A stretch of DNA of 64,000 nt from an uncultured Methanocorpusculum sp. GTDB lineage: Archaea > Halobacteriota > Methanomicrobia > Methanomicrobiales > Methanocorpusculaceae. The translations under genes and the position numbers were made by a program. Below, in pieces: positions 1 to 10,067 of the stretch (its first letter is position 1; each line of letters begins with the position of its first letter). Below the pieces are notes generated by a model. It had not been told where the DNA came from and ran no database searches. It saw only the letters and a program-made list of their open reading frames with translations. Where the stretch lies: assembly GCF_963667985.1 (NCBI RefSeq), contig NZ_OY764081.1, positions 558,001 through 622,000 on the forward strand. The letters run 5' to 3'.

Positions 1-607
1 GAAGAGCCTCGGCGTATTCACATTCGATGTCTTGTGGATCCATCCCGAATAAAAATCTGAGAATGGTGATCGTTCCCCGAACATGATCGAATATGACATA
101 CTCTTCCGGCATCATGAACTCGGCAAGAGGGAAAGCACGCGGTTTTTCTTTGATGCCGGGAACACTAAGGGTTTTGAGCGCCAGATCATACGAGAAGTAT
201 CCGGCAAGACCGCCGGCGTATCCGGGGATCTCCGGACTTTGATACTCGATGCAGCGTAACAGTTCGTTGAGGGATTCCACAGACACGTCCCGGCCTTCGA
301 TTCCCTTGGCGGGATTGTATTTTCCGGAAATGCAGATCGCTGGATCGGCAGTTACATGCATCAGAAGACCAGTCCCAAGGACCGAGTATCGTGCATTGCG
401 TTCATTTCCTTCTATCGATTCGAGGAGAAAACCGTATTCTCCTTTGAATGCCTCATAAGCAGAGGCAGGCGAGATTCCCGGGTCGGTAAAGATAGTATAA
501 ACGGGAATCAGCGTATTGGCCGTTAAGGTCTTTTTGAGTTCAGGTAATTCCTCTGCCGAGGGAAACACCTGATTTGGACCATATTCCCCGATTATACCAG
601 TTTCCAT
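1..607 (-). CDS. trpE: Anthranilate synthase component I, N-terminal part (cut by window edge)
   Basis: TrpE makes anthranilate from chorismate, with the TrpG amidotransferase supplying ammonia, as the first step of tryptophan synthesis. About 202 residues of the N-terminal domain are present; the catalytic C-terminal half lies beyond base 1. Visible signatures are IPVYTIF near residue 37, the feedback-binding LLES near residue 62 followed by NARYSVLG, and YAGGLAGYFSYD near residue 145. The ATG at 607 is the first in-frame start after a stop; GGTGAT lies about 10 bases upstream. Two TGTACA boxes and a TATA-like stretch lie 65-90 bases upstream, so repression by a TrpY-type regulator is likely. 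Confident. Confidence 0.9.
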   Translation of the reverse strand, partial: METGIIGEYGPNQVFPSAEELPELKKTLTANTLIPVYTIFTDPGISPASAYEAFKGEYGFLLESIEGNERNARYSVLGTGLLMHVTADPAICISGKYNPAKGIEGRDVSVESLNELLRCIEYQSPEIPGYAGGLAGYFSYDLALKTLSVPGIKEKPRAFPLAEFMMPEEYVIFDHVRGTITILRFLFGMDPQDIECEYAEAL

Positions 608-670
608 TCCACCGGCATCACCATCCGATTCATATTGATTGGTTGCATAATTCACAATAATTGTTGTTTG

Positions 671-698
671 TTGTACATATATATACATTACTGTACAA
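671..698 (-). promoter_or_regulatory. Candidate TrpY operator/promoter of trpE (two TGTACA boxes around a TATA box)
   Basis: TGTACA occurs at 672-677 and 692-697, forming the inverted pair TTGTACA...TGTACAA. An AT-only TATATATA stretch at about 679-686 sits between them. TGTACA is the published TRP-box consensus for the archaeal regulator TrpY (Methanothermobacter). The element is at a promoter-like distance from the trpE start at 607. No trpY gene is visible in the window, so the identity of the regulator is inferred. Confidence 0.6.
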
Positions 699-880
699 AT
701 AATTCGGAGGTGGCACGCCGTGAAAATAAAAAAAGATCAACGCAAAATTATCGTCCAAAACTCGGGAGAAAAAGATGAGCGCGCTCAATGAAAAGGTATT
801 CTGATGATAATGAAGCGCGGAAAATTCAATTTCGGTAAAGTGACAAGAAAAATAAAAGAGACTAAGATATTGATAAACAG

Positions 881-953
881 TGCTGATATGGGGATTCGAA
901 CCCCAGTCGCCGGCGTGAGAGGCCGGCATGATTGGCCACTACACTATATCAGC
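881..953 (-). tRNA. tRNA-Glu (CTC)
   Basis: On the minus strand a 7-bp acceptor stem (GCTGATA / TATCAGC), a T-arm with GGTTCGAATCC and an anticodon arm CCGGC-CTCTCAC-GCCGG give anticodon CTC. The discriminator base is A and CCA is not encoded. It lies between the divergent trpE and DRG GTPase genes; the rest of 608-1072 holds the trpE promoter and no gene that I can see. Confidence 0.95.
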
Positions 954-1087
954 AGACAAAAGTGCGTAATAAGATTGACAGCAGGAATATTTATAGGTGA
1001 CGAAGTTAGATAGATCAGACAAGGAGAGTTTGAAGATATCCATCTGCATATCTTCATCATATCCCACTACCAATGAATATAGACACT

Positions 1088-2200
1088 ATGGGACTCGAAG
1101 AAGATATTCGTGCAATTGAGGACGAGATAAAAAATACCAAATACAACAAAGCTACCTCGCAGCACATCGGGCGTCTGAAAGCGAAACTCGCAAAAATAAA
1201 AGACGATATGGTCATGCGGGCAATCAAGTCCGTAGGCGGGGGAGAGGGATTTTCAGTAAAGAAATCCGGGGACGGGACAATTGTTCTTGTCGGATTCCCA
1301 TCTGTTGGTAAGTCCACGCTTTTGAACAAACTTACCGGCGCGCAGAGTGAAACGGGATCATACGCGTTTACCACACTCACCGTCGTTCCGGGTCTGATGG
1401 AATACAAAGGTGCGAAGATCCAGATCCTTGATATTCCCGGACTGATCGCCGGCGCTGCAATGGGAAAAGGCAGAGGAAAGGAAGTTATTGCGGTCGTTCG
1501 AACTGCCGACCTTATCGTAATCCTTGGAGATGTGTTCAATGCCGTACATGTTGACGTGCTGATGCGCGAACTTTACGACTCCGGCATCCGGATCAACAAA
1601 CCAAAACCGGATATCACGATCAAAAGAACTGGCGGGGGAGGTATCAGGCTGAACAGAGTCGGCGCAGTAAAACTCGGACTTGAAGAGGTCCGCGCCATTC
1701 TCGGTGAAAATAAAATCATGAACGCCGATGTTTTGATCCGTGGAAGCAACATAACTCAGGATGATCTGGTGGATGCGATGCAGGGAAACAGGATTTACAT
1801 CCCTGCATTCATTGCCATCAACAAAGTCGATCTGATCAGCGATGCCCAGCGTAAAGAGGTCGAGGAACACATGCGTGAGAAATACGGTGTTGATCCCATT
1901 ATGATCTCAGCCCACAAAGGCTACCATATTGAAGAACTTCAGGATGCAATTTACGAGCATCTCGGGTTCGTCAGAATCTACATGAAGCCGTACGGAGAAG
2001 AGGCAGACATGGAAGAGCCGATGATCATTCGCAAAGGCAGCACAATCGAGGATATCTGCCACCGGCTTCACAGGGATTTCGTCGATCAGTTCCGTTACGC
2101 AAAAATCTGGGGAACCTCAGTCAAACACGACGCGGCCAAGGTAGGTCTGAAACACGTGGTTGAGGATAATGATATCGTAACGATCGTTACGAAGTTGTAA
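1088..2200 (+). CDS. DRG/Rbg-family GTPase with TGS domain
   Basis: This is a translation-associated GTPase of the Obg/DRG superfamily. The DRG-type N-terminal helix (NKATSQHIGRLKAKLAK) precedes the G domain: G1 GFPSVGKST near residue 60, G2 TT in the switch, G3 DIPGLI, and NKVD as G4. A C-terminal TGS domain follows (about residues 290-370). Length, about 370 residues, is normal. An ATG at 1073 would add five residues; the ATG at 1088 fits family alignments better because most members begin with a short Met-x-Leu-Glu helix. No clear Shine-Dalgarno precedes either. The 3' end overlaps the convergent neighbour by 14 bases. Confidence 0.93.
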   Translation: MGLEEDIRAIEDEIKNTKYNKATSQHIGRLKAKLAKIKDDMVMRAIKSVGGGEGFSVKKSGDGTIVLVGFPSVGKSTLLNKLTGAQSETGSYAFTTLTVVPGLMEYKGAKIQILDIPGLIAGAAMGKGRGKEVIAVVRTADLIVILGDVFNAVHVDVLMRELYDSGIRINKPKPDITIKRTGGGGIRLNRVGAVKLGLEEVRAILGENKIMNADVLIRGSNITQDDLVDAMQGNRIYIPAFIAINKVDLISDAQRKEVEEHMREKYGVDPIMISAHKGYHIEELQDAIYEHLGFVRIYMKPYGEEADMEEPMIIRKGSTIEDICHRLHRDFVDQFRYAKIWGTSVKHDAAKVGLKHVVEDNDIVTIVTKL

Positions 2201-3029
2201 TCAGTGCACGAAGATCCTGCAGTTCATGAACAGCGGCCCGCAGGCCTTCGAGCAGCAGCGGGAGGTTAGCCGCCGTGAGAGAGACAAGGGAAGCCGCAAA
2301 AGCTGCGTTATCGATGATTCCAGGTCGCGCCTTTCGTGCTGCAAGAATCCTTTTCACGAGAAGAAGGAGAAGAGCGGACATGAAGGCAGAGGTTAACAGA
2401 GAGAACAGCAGTCTGAAAAGACGTTTGACCGGACCATCCAGCATCTCCGGAATTTTTTCCTCCGACTGTCCCTCGTCCCCGTAAATATATGCAGCACCAG
2501 TGATGAGATAGGGCGCTGCGGCCGAAACAAACATATCATACGCCCCGTCTTCTGAAAATATCACTTCGGAGACGGTTTTTTGCCCGACCAAAACATCAGT
2601 CAGGGTCTTCAGGAGAGAAATATCATTTTCCGTATCCTTTGAGATCTCATCCGGCGCCGTGAAGATTGTCTGCAGGATCTCCACAATCTCCTCTGTCGAA
2701 AGAGAAGACGCGGATTTTTCAGCAAAATCCTCGCCAAGGGACTGAGGGATACCCGTTATTGCGAGGATCGGTTCGAAGTTTTCCGGCAGAAAACCGGCAC
2801 TCTCGGCAACCCGCCGCAGGACCACGGCAAGACGGCCGTCCAGAACATCAATATCGGCTTGAGGGATCTCAGACAGGGTATCTGACCCGACGTCACCCAG
2901 CAGAGACACGGCCGTTTCAAGCGAAGCGAGCACAGCATCGGTATTTCCTTCATGAAGATGTTCCTCTGCGGTATCAAGTAAAGCGTTGATCGATGAAAAA
3001 CGGTCCGGGAACGTATCCTCTGAAGACAT
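2187..3029 (-). CDS. Conserved hypothetical membrane-anchored protein
   Basis: A 280-residue acidic protein that I do not recognise. The first ~170 residues are helical and Glu/Asp-rich, with a start resembling a TPR-like or coiled region (LDTAEEHLHEGNTDAVLASLETA). Two hydrophobic segments near residues 205-225 (LFRLLFSLLTSAFMSALLLL) and 240-260 (AAFAASLVSLTAANLPLLLE) suggest a hairpin in the membrane. It is convergent with, and overlaps by 14 bases, the DRG GTPase. The ATG at 3029 is taken as start. Function unknown. Confidence 0.7.
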   Translation of the reverse strand: MSSEDTFPDRFSSINALLDTAEEHLHEGNTDAVLASLETAVSLLGDVGSDTLSEIPQADIDVLDGRLAVVLRRVAESAGFLPENFEPILAITGIPQSLGEDFAEKSASSLSTEEIVEILQTIFTAPDEISKDTENDISLLKTLTDVLVGQKTVSEVIFSEDGAYDMFVSAAAPYLITGAAYIYGDEGQSEEKIPEMLDGPVKRLFRLLFSLLTSAFMSALLLLLVKRILAARKARPGIIDNAAFAASLVSLTAANLPLLLEGLRAAVHELQDLRALITTS

Positions 3030-3250
3030 GGATACAATAATGTATGCGAATTAACGTGATAAAGGATTACCAAGATTACAAAAGAGAATTATTCAAACAT
3101 CGATCTTTTCACTTCATTCCTGAAGTTGAATCCAACCCTTGCAGCTTTTTCACGTTTTTTGGCAGTTCACCTCCGTAAACTGTCTTACAAAAGTAAATAG
3201 ATTTATAATGATATAAAGATGTTGGTCAAAAATCCAAAAAGAGCGTTATA

Positions 3251-3325
3251 CGGGCCTGGAGGGATTCGAACCCCCGACATTCGGGTTAGAAGCCCGACGC
3301 TATATCCTGGCTAAGCCACAAGCCC
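3251..3325 (-). tRNA. tRNA-Arg (TCT)
   Basis: The minus strand folds with acceptor GGGCTTG / CAGGCCC (one G-U pair), anticodon loop TTCTAAC giving TCT, and T-arm GGGGGTTCGAATCCCTC. Discriminator is G; CCA is not encoded. It stands alone in the 3030-3443 gap; I see no other gene there. Confidence 0.95.
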
Positions 3326-3443
3326 ACGCTGGTAACGCTTTAACCTATTCGTTTTTCACAAAGATAAACTTTTCCTAAACTATCCAATGGCGAACACATT
3401 TTTTTTTCGATTAACACAGAAGAGAAATGAAACGTGAAGAGGA

Positions 3444-4247
3444 TTACCCGTACATTATGTCTTCATCAAACGCAGTTGGAGGCACATCGCTCTTTTTCAC
3501 ATCCTCGGCGAGTTTCTGGAGCATAGGTTCAATGGAATCGGCCTGGGCGATAAGCGGCTCTGTATCAAGCGCGAGGCCGTAGATAGAACTGATGACAGAC
3601 AAACCGGCAGCTGAGGCGCGAGGATCAACATCAAAGTTCGTTTCAACAAGAAAACCGGTGGCAGGAATGTTCCTCAGACAGGCTTCCGTCAAAAATCCCC
3701 CGGTAATCCCGGTGATATTGAGGGCAGGGAGTATCTGACAGGATGATTTGATTTTTTCAATGCCTTCAGAGGTCGTTGCAACCCCAAAGACGCGTTCTCC
3801 ATCCCCTCCGGTGACCACACCGCCGATTAAAATAATCTCCGTAACTACGGTCCTGGCACAGAGCCATTCAAGAATTCTGGACGGGATCGTGCATGAACCC
3901 TCATCGGAAACAGGGACATCAGAGAGAACGACAAGCAGACGCCCTTTTTCATAAAGACGCAGAGGAGCCTGGGCAAGCCCGGCGGTCGCGAGAGAGACCG
4001 CCGGTAGAAGCGGGCTCGCAATATTTCCTATATGAGTGAAGGATAACGCTTCTACCAGATATTGAACTGCAATGCTTCCAACAAGGCCTGAACCCGGGAA
4101 ACCTGCAATAAGGATTGTTTCTTTTGAGGAGGGTATCTCTGCCGAGACGCGAACCAGAGGGTCGTCGCCTGCATGAAAGGCATTAATCATACATCTTGTG
4201 CCGCTGTCAATGCCTTCTGAACTTTTTTCCATACTCTTTAGTCTCAT
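3444..4247 (-). CDS. PAC2-family protein (proteasome assembly chaperone-like)
   Basis: An archaeal member of the PAC2 (COG1938/COG2047) superfamily, related to eukaryotic proteasome assembly chaperone 2; its biochemical role in archaea is not settled. The family signature GFPGSGLVGSIA (near residue 50) and a following VQYLVEAL helix are present, with a later GGVVTGGDGERVFG loop. Length 267 residues is typical. An internal ATG at 4229 is an alternative start; the region before it is not conserved in the family as far as I can judge. Divergent from the DUF5611-like gene. Confidence 0.8.
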   Translation of the reverse strand: MRLKSMEKSSEGIDSGTRCMINAFHAGDDPLVRVSAEIPSSKETILIAGFPGSGLVGSIAVQYLVEALSFTHIGNIASPLLPAVSLATAGLAQAPLRLYEKGRLLVVLSDVPVSDEGSCTIPSRILEWLCARTVVTEIILIGGVVTGGDGERVFGVATTSEGIEKIKSSCQILPALNITGITGGFLTEACLRNIPATGFLVETNFDVDPRASAAGLSVISSIYGLALDTEPLIAQADSIEPMLQKLAEDVKKSDVPPTAFDEDIMYG

Positions 4248-4367
4248 TTTAGAGGGATAATACTTCGGATACGGTCGAAGAGGAAATCGATGCCATCCTC
4301 ATGCACAGAACGAATATACTGCACTGGAAAGCAACTAATTTTAGAATGGCCGTCCATACTATATGGT

Positions 4368-4712
4368 ATGCAGGAATACGAAGTAAAGCGCGGGAACACC
4401 AGCACTCTTGAAGAAAGGATAAAAACAGGGTTTCCAGATATTTTCGGCGTCAAACCGACGGTAAAAGACGGCCATTATATGATCTCCTACGGAAGCATGT
4501 CACGTCTGGAAGTCTGGGCCGGAGAAAAAAACAAGACCTTGATGATGGATACGGAAACGGATGCGACCATTCTTTCCATGCCCGATGAACAGGCAGACCC
4601 AATCATTCTGGACACAAATAAGAAGTTCAGGACCTATCTTGATTTTGTCACCTGTTTTACCACAAAGGAACGGGTAAAACGGGCAAAGAAAGCAGCCGAG
4701 AAGGAAGAATAA
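4368..4712 (+). CDS. DUF5611-like small conserved archaeal protein
   Basis: A 114-residue soluble protein resembling a small euryarchaeal family of unknown function: an N-terminal MQEYEVKRG, a central strand-rich part with TDAT, and a Lys/Glu-rich tail. The open frame extends upstream to 4290, but the ATG at 4368 matches the usual start of such proteins. It lies between divergent PAC2 and convergent leuS. The family name is from memory, hence only moderate certainty; that it is a real gene is more certain. Confidence 0.65.
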   Translation: MQEYEVKRGNTSTLEERIKTGFPDIFGVKPTVKDGHYMISYGSMSRLEVWAGEKNKTLMMDTETDATILSMPDEQADPIILDTNKKFRTYLDFVTCFTTKERVKRAKKAAEKEE

Positions 4713-4785
4713 AATACAAAACATTTCTCTATTTTTTGGAGTCAGACTCCTTACAAAATCAAAAAAAAAAGATTTGAGTGAATGT

Positions 4786-7584
4786 TCACTCAATAACAAG
4801 CGCCGGCTTGAACGGTAATGCCGATTTTGCTTTCGGGTGGGTACTTTCCTCTGCAGAGACGATCTCGACAACGAGTCTGCATTCCTTTTCGATGAAGGCA
4901 GAAGCGGCCTTGAAGATAGCTTCCTCGTCAACACCGTCTGCAATCGCAGACACCAGTTCCGGTGAAAGCGAGTGGATCAGCTTAACGGTCTGGAGAGAAG
5001 CATCGGTGGCCTCTTTTCCTTTTGCACGGAGCGATTCGTCAGCCATGACCGTCTTAATAACATTTCTCTTATCCTCGGCACCGGCAACGATGGAGAAGAG
5101 ATGACGCTTCCACTGCGGAGCGATGAAGAGCGTGACCTTGGCTGCCTCGATCTGGACAAGCTTCAGGATCGACTGGATATCTTCAAGGGTTCTCTGAATA
5201 AGAGACTCGGAGATCTCAACCGATTTGTTGATCTTGGACTCGTCAGCCACCGGCCATGCTGCGAATGAGACAAGCCCCTCGTGACCGGTTTCCTTCCAGA
5301 GTTTCTCAGCAGTATACGGGATGACCGGAGCCATCAGACGGATCCACTCGGACATGATCTCTTTCTGGACAGCGCCACCGGCCGAGCCTTCGGGAAGCCG
5401 TCTGCGGTACCATGCGAGATCCGAAACAACACCGTTGTAGGCTTCCTGAAGGGCCTGTCTGGTCTGGAAAGCACACAGACACTTCGTTGTAGCGGCGATA
5501 CGCTGCTGCATGCGGGATACGAGCCATGCATCGATGGGAGTGGTGCCGGACGCATCCGAGGAATCCAGAATGATCTGCCACATCCGCTCGATCTGTTTCT
5601 TGACGGAGAGGACAAGCTCATTTCTCCAGTCGAAATCCTGCCAGGGTTCGGCTGAACCGACAAGGAACATACGAACGGTATCGGCACCGAACTCGTTTGC
5701 CGCGTCTTCTAAGAGGAAGACATTTCCTTTCGACGAAGACATCTTCATACCGTTTAAGAGACCCATACCGAAGACGACCATGCCTTTCGGCTGGAGGTTG
5801 TCCGGGAAGATCGCTTTGTGGTGGAAGAGCTGGAAGGTCAGGTGATTGGAGATCAGATCTTTGGCGCTGAAACGGTAATCATACGGATACCAGTACAGGA
5901 ACTCGGAACGGAGTTCGTGTAAGGTGGCCTCATCGATCGGCATGTTTGTCGGGTCACCGATTCCAAGGAAGATGTAATCAAAGACTGCCGGCGTGAGTTT
6001 TTCTGCCGGAATCTTCGACACTTTGTAGGAGATGGTGTAATAGGCCATATAGACGGTCGAGTCCGAGAGGGGCTCAAACAGCCATTTGGGATCCCACGGG
6101 ACATGGGTTCCAAGACCAACACGGCGGGAACACGGCCACTCTTTGAGCCAGTCGATAGTGCGTTCGAACTCGGCGCGAACCTCGGCCGGAACAAGCTCCA
6201 CCTTTGGAAGCTGCTCGTGGACCTGAGCTTTCCAGGCCGGATCACCGTAGTTCAGGAACCACTGATCATCGAGGATCTTGACATACACGCGCCCGCCGCA
6301 GCGGCAGATCACGCGTTTCTGGCTCATCTCGTGGAAGATGATCGAACCGCGCTCTTCGGTAAATTCGCGGGTTACATCTTCGCGTGCCTGACGAACGGAT
6401 TTCCCTGCATGGATGCCGCAGTTATCGTTGAGTTTCCCTTTCGAGAACTCAGCGGTGTAAAGCTCCTGGGTGAGATCGTCCATCCTGGGATCGTCCTGGT
6501 TCGGGATCTTGTTCTTCTCGACGATGTCCTGTGCGGGAATCGTTCCGTAGTTTGGCACGGTGACCAGAGGAATCGCTTTGATATACGTATATTTTCCTTT
6601 TTCCTGAAGATCGCGAAGAGCGATGTAATCGAACGGAGCGTGGGCCGGAACACTCATTACAAGACCGGAACCCATGTCGGGGTTAACAAAGGAGGCGGGA
6701 AGAATTGGAACATCAGCACCGGTATAGGGATTCTTTGCAGTCTTATCGATGAGTTCGGTTCCCTGAAGCGTCGAGAGTTCGACGACAGTGTGTTTCTGCA
6801 TCCGGAGTTTTTCAGCTGCTTCCGGACTGATGATCCACTTCTGACCGTCGACTTCTGCTTTTACGTAGGTGGTTTCTGGATTTGCCCAGAGATTGGTCAC
6901 GCCGAAGATGGTCTCGGGACGAAGCGTGGCACAGGGAATCTGATACTCGCCGAACTGATACATTACGAACACAAAGTGCATGATCTCGGCAGATTCGCCT
7001 TCAAGAAGATCGTGATCGCCGACAGGCTGATCGCATGCCGGACAGTATCTTACCGGGTACTCCCCTTTCTGGACTTTGCCCTGTCCGTAGATGTGTGTAT
7101 ACTGCCATTCGATGAACTTGCTGTATTGAGGGATGATGGTCGTGAACCGGCGTCTCCAGTCAATGGAAAGGCCGAGCTGTTTCATTACCCGCTCATACTC
7201 ATCGGCGAAGTAGTTTACGATCGTAATAGGGTCCGTGAAATTGTCCAGAGTGTCCTTTGGAACACGGTAGAGTTCGCCGTACAGTTTGAGAGTTTTTGCA
7301 TCTTTGTTTGCAATACGTTTTGCAATTCCAAGAACCGGAGCTCCGGTTACGTGGAAAGCCATCGGGAAAAGCACCTGCTTTCCCTGCATTCTCCAGAACC
7401 GGGCAACTACATCGGGTATGATGTAGGTTCTCCCATGCCCGACGTGTATTGCACCACTCGGATACGGGAAGGCCACGTTTACATACAGTTTCTCTTTTGA
7501 TTCATCAGGATTTGATTCGAATGCCGGAATCCACTCAGCTCGGATTTCCGGTTCAATTTCGGTCATTACCAGGGTATTTGCCAT
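4786..7584 (-). CDS. leuS: Leucyl-tRNA synthetase, archaeal type
   Basis: Class I synthetase charging tRNA-Leu in the cytoplasm. HIGH signature as HVGH near residue 47, KMSKS signature as KMSSSKGN in the second half, a CP1 editing insertion between them and an anticodon-binding C-terminal region. Length of 932 residues is normal for the archaeal/eukaryotic form. The frame opens at GTG 7596, but that GTG is inside the Shine-Dalgarno GGTGG; the ATG at 7584, seven bases after it, is the better start. It follows the PIN-ATPase-KH gene by 20 bases and is probably cotranscribed with it. Confidence 0.97.
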   Translation of the reverse strand: MANTLVMTEIEPEIRAEWIPAFESNPDESKEKLYVNVAFPYPSGAIHVGHGRTYIIPDVVARFWRMQGKQVLFPMAFHVTGAPVLGIAKRIANKDAKTLKLYGELYRVPKDTLDNFTDPITIVNYFADEYERVMKQLGLSIDWRRRFTTIIPQYSKFIEWQYTHIYGQGKVQKGEYPVRYCPACDQPVGDHDLLEGESAEIMHFVFVMYQFGEYQIPCATLRPETIFGVTNLWANPETTYVKAEVDGQKWIISPEAAEKLRMQKHTVVELSTLQGTELIDKTAKNPYTGADVPILPASFVNPDMGSGLVMSVPAHAPFDYIALRDLQEKGKYTYIKAIPLVTVPNYGTIPAQDIVEKNKIPNQDDPRMDDLTQELYTAEFSKGKLNDNCGIHAGKSVRQAREDVTREFTEERGSIIFHEMSQKRVICRCGGRVYVKILDDQWFLNYGDPAWKAQVHEQLPKVELVPAEVRAEFERTIDWLKEWPCSRRVGLGTHVPWDPKWLFEPLSDSTVYMAYYTISYKVSKIPAEKLTPAVFDYIFLGIGDPTNMPIDEATLHELRSEFLYWYPYDYRFSAKDLISNHLTFQLFHHKAIFPDNLQPKGMVVFGMGLLNGMKMSSSKGNVFLLEDAANEFGADTVRMFLVGSAEPWQDFDWRNELVLSVKKQIERMWQIILDSSDASGTTPIDAWLVSRMQQRIAATTKCLCAFQTRQALQEAYNGVVSDLAWYRRRLPEGSAGGAVQKEIMSEWIRLMAPVIPYTAEKLWKETGHEGLVSFAAWPVADESKINKSVEISESLIQRTLEDIQSILKLVQIEAAKVTLFIAPQWKRHLFSIVAGAEDKRNVIKTVMADESLRAKGKEATDASLQTVKLIHSLSPELVSAIADGVDEEAIFKAASAFIEKECRLVVEIVSAEESTHPKAKSALPFKPALVIE

Positions 7585-7604
7585 TGTTGTTTCCACCTAT
7601 TTTG

Positions 7605-9620
7605 TTAATCGACGGGACGGATTTTAAGTTCCTCATCGGCACCGTAGCGCCTTATCATTTCCATAGCGATACTTGAGTTGCGTGCGAGATGAATTTCACC
7701 GTAATCATCAACAGTTGCAGTAAACAGGTACTCCTTTCCTGAGAAAAGGTCTACGATTTTACCTGCATAATCCGGACAGATGATGGATAACTGTTTCTTC
7801 TCGCTCTTGATCTTAAATCCGGCAGACCCGCTGACGGGCGCCGGGACATCATTGAAGAGGACCTCCCGTCCCGGTAGGTCGCTTAGCGGGCGGACATCGA
7901 TTCCAACACCAACTTTGCTGACTACGGCAGCGATGTTTTTACCAGCTTTGCCAATAGCCGCAGGGACATCGGCATCTTCGATATAAACAGCGGCTTTCGT
8001 ATCGGTGATCATCCGGAAAACGATATCTCCTTCGGTGAACCGGCGGATCTCATTCTGGATCTCCTTTTCCAAAACGACCCATGCCGGATTCTCATCGGTG
8101 ACTTCGAAGGTGGGCATGCTGTGAACCGGCGGGGCAGAGCGTTCTTCCTGAGCGGGCTGCTCCGGAATTGCCGGAACCGGGGCTGGCGCTTTTGATTCGG
8201 CAGCCGGGGCTGGGGTTGGAACAGGTGTGGTTTTTGGAACGACGACCGGGCTGACTTTGGGAAGACCGGCAGCTGGCGTGACCATGACCTCACCTTCATA
8301 TCTGAAGGCTTCGGCGGCAGTTTCCTGCGTTATGATATTGGTGAGCCTGACAATCGGACGGATCTGAGGGTCGCCGATCTGTTCAAGAGCTTTTGGCACG
8401 CCAAATCCGGTCGACACGTTGTAGATTTCAGAGATGTCGCCCGTCTTCACAAACACCATCGTGGTGACGATCTGCGGGATCAGATTCAGATCGACGAGGC
8501 TTGCAAGGCGGATCATGGCATCCAGTGCCGATTTCGCGTGCAGACCTCCGATAACTTTTATGCCGGAAAGACGAAGATCGGCAAAGACCGAAAGTTCTTC
8601 GCTTCTGCGCATCTCGTCAAAAATAACGTAATCCGGACGAAGCAGAGTCAAGACTTCACCTGTCGTGGCGATACTGCCGTCAAGGGACGTATACTGCGTA
8701 ATACTGTCAGGAACCATCAGATCGCGGGGTGATTCGATAGTCTTGACGATGAAGTTCTGACTGCCGAGATAGATTGCGATGTTCTGTTCAAGCGTGGATT
8801 TCCCGGAACCGGGTGTTCCAACAATGAGCATACCGCCCGCTCCTTCTTTAAGGCGGTCTTTTAATGCCGCCGCAAAGTTGTAGGACTCAAAGGAGACTTC
8901 ACGCGTCGGACGAACTACGGTCACTTCGATTCCATCGGAAAATGGAGGGCGGGTCGTTGTGATCCGCATCGAACCGATCTGGGACACGGTAACCCCAGGC
9001 ATCTCGACCTCGACAAATCCGTCAGGATGACGTTTGGCACGCTCAAGACATTCCTGGGCAATGGCACGGAGCTCGTATTCAGTGGCCGGAGCCTCTCTGA
9101 TCTGAACAAGCCGGGACTCTTTGATCGTTCCTTTGCGGGCGCAGGGAGCCACACGCTCTTTTAAGTACACGGCAAAGGTATTTTCATCAAAGAATTCGTC
9201 GATCTGAAGGGGGGCGAAGTTGTCAGTTGTTTCGGACTTCAGATAGATGACATCGAGTCCTTTCGCTCTGGCAACCTCAGCCTGAACATAGTCACTTGTA
9301 AGGAAAGTGGCGCCGTGTTCAATGGCGACTGCCCGGATCATGGAATCGATCTCGCCGCCACCGGCTAATTTGACCTGTTCCAGTCTTGGGCGTTCGCCGA
9401 CATATTGTAGAGTGATCCTGCCCTGTTTGGCCAGAACACAAAGTTTCTGCAGTTCGGCAAGACCGGAGAAACCTATCTCTCTGCCCTGATTCGCCTGTGC
9501 TTCGAGTTCGGCAAAGACTGCTTCAGGTATTATTATCGTTGCGTCACGGTATTCCCCTTTCTCGATCAGGGCGGTAACGCGGCCGTCAATGACGACGCTG
9601 GTATCAGGTACGAGTATCAT
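7605..9620 (-). CDS. PIN-ATPase-KH protein (COG1855, 'PilT family' ATPase)
   Basis: A three-part archaeal protein. An N-terminal PIN nuclease-like domain starts with LVPDTSVVIDGR (acidic residues D6 and D12). A secretion/PilT-type ATPase core has the P-loop GTPGSGKST near residue 270 and an IFDEMRR Walker-B-like motif. After a Pro/Ala-rich linker comes a C-terminal KH RNA-binding domain with AIGKAGKNI. This suggests an RNA-directed nuclease or remodeller; the true role is unknown. The frame opens at TTG 9635, but the ATG at 9620 starts exactly at the conserved PIN strand. An AT-rich TATA-like stretch lies just upstream. leuS follows closely. Confidence 0.9.
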   Translation of the reverse strand: MILVPDTSVVIDGRVTALIEKGEYRDATIIIPEAVFAELEAQANQGREIGFSGLAELQKLCVLAKQGRITLQYVGERPRLEQVKLAGGGEIDSMIRAVAIEHGATFLTSDYVQAEVARAKGLDVIYLKSETTDNFAPLQIDEFFDENTFAVYLKERVAPCARKGTIKESRLVQIREAPATEYELRAIAQECLERAKRHPDGFVEVEMPGVTVSQIGSMRITTTRPPFSDGIEVTVVRPTREVSFESYNFAAALKDRLKEGAGGMLIVGTPGSGKSTLEQNIAIYLGSQNFIVKTIESPRDLMVPDSITQYTSLDGSIATTGEVLTLLRPDYVIFDEMRRSEELSVFADLRLSGIKVIGGLHAKSALDAMIRLASLVDLNLIPQIVTTMVFVKTGDISEIYNVSTGFGVPKALEQIGDPQIRPIVRLTNIITQETAAEAFRYEGEVMVTPAAGLPKVSPVVVPKTTPVPTPAPAAESKAPAPVPAIPEQPAQEERSAPPVHSMPTFEVTDENPAWVVLEKEIQNEIRRFTEGDIVFRMITDTKAAVYIEDADVPAAIGKAGKNIAAVVSKVGVGIDVRPLSDLPGREVLFNDVPAPVSGSAGFKIKSEKKQLSIICPDYAGKIVDLFSGKEYLFTATVDDYGEIHLARNSSIAMEMIRRYGADEELKIRPVD

Positions 9621-9693
9621 AAAATATTCAACCAATATTTATGGGGTTTCAATAGGATATTAGTATAGTGTTCCAAAAGGTGCAGTAAATGAT

Positions 9694-10065
9694 TCACCTT
9701 GAGTAGATATCTGCCGGATCCTTGAATCTTGGAAGAATCACTTCACCTTCCATCGTTCTAAAAAAACAACTGGCATATCCTTCATGGCAGGCACATCCGG
9801 TCTGCTCGACCAGATACAACAGACAATCCTCATCACAGTCGACACAGATACGAACAATTTTCTGCAGGTGACCAGACTCCTCGCCTTTTTTCCAAAGTTT
9901 GTTTCTCGAACGGCTGAAGTAGTGGGCATAACCGGTCGACCGGGTCAAAGAAACATCCTCGTCGTTGGCAAAAGCAAACATGAGGACCTGAAGGGTTTTT
10001 GCATCCTGAACGATCACCGGGATGAGGCCGTCATTGTATTTGAGTGAAGGGAAAAGATCGGGCAT
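9694..10065 (-). CDS. hisI: Phosphoribosyl-AMP cyclohydrolase
   Basis: Third step of histidine synthesis: opens the adenine ring of PR-AMP to give ProFAR. The 123-residue single-domain form (no HisE fusion) shows the metal-binding VDCDEDC and the paired Cys segment QTGCACHEG, plus the conserved [12 protein letters not shown]. It begins two bases after the methyltransferase stop in a hisF-methyltransferase-hisI run. Confident. Confidence 0.96.
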   Translation of the reverse strand: MPDLFPSLKYNDGLIPVIVQDAKTLQVLMFAFANDEDVSLTRSTGYAHYFSRSRNKLWKKGEESGHLQKIVRICVDCDEDCLLYLVEQTGCACHEGYASCFFRTMEGEVILPRFKDPADIYSR

Positions 10066-10067
10066 AA

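Noticed and set aside
6103-7500. 465-residue open frame opposite leuS
   Set aside because: It is antisense to a complete, motif-rich LeuRS gene and shows no family signature; a by-product of leuS codon use.
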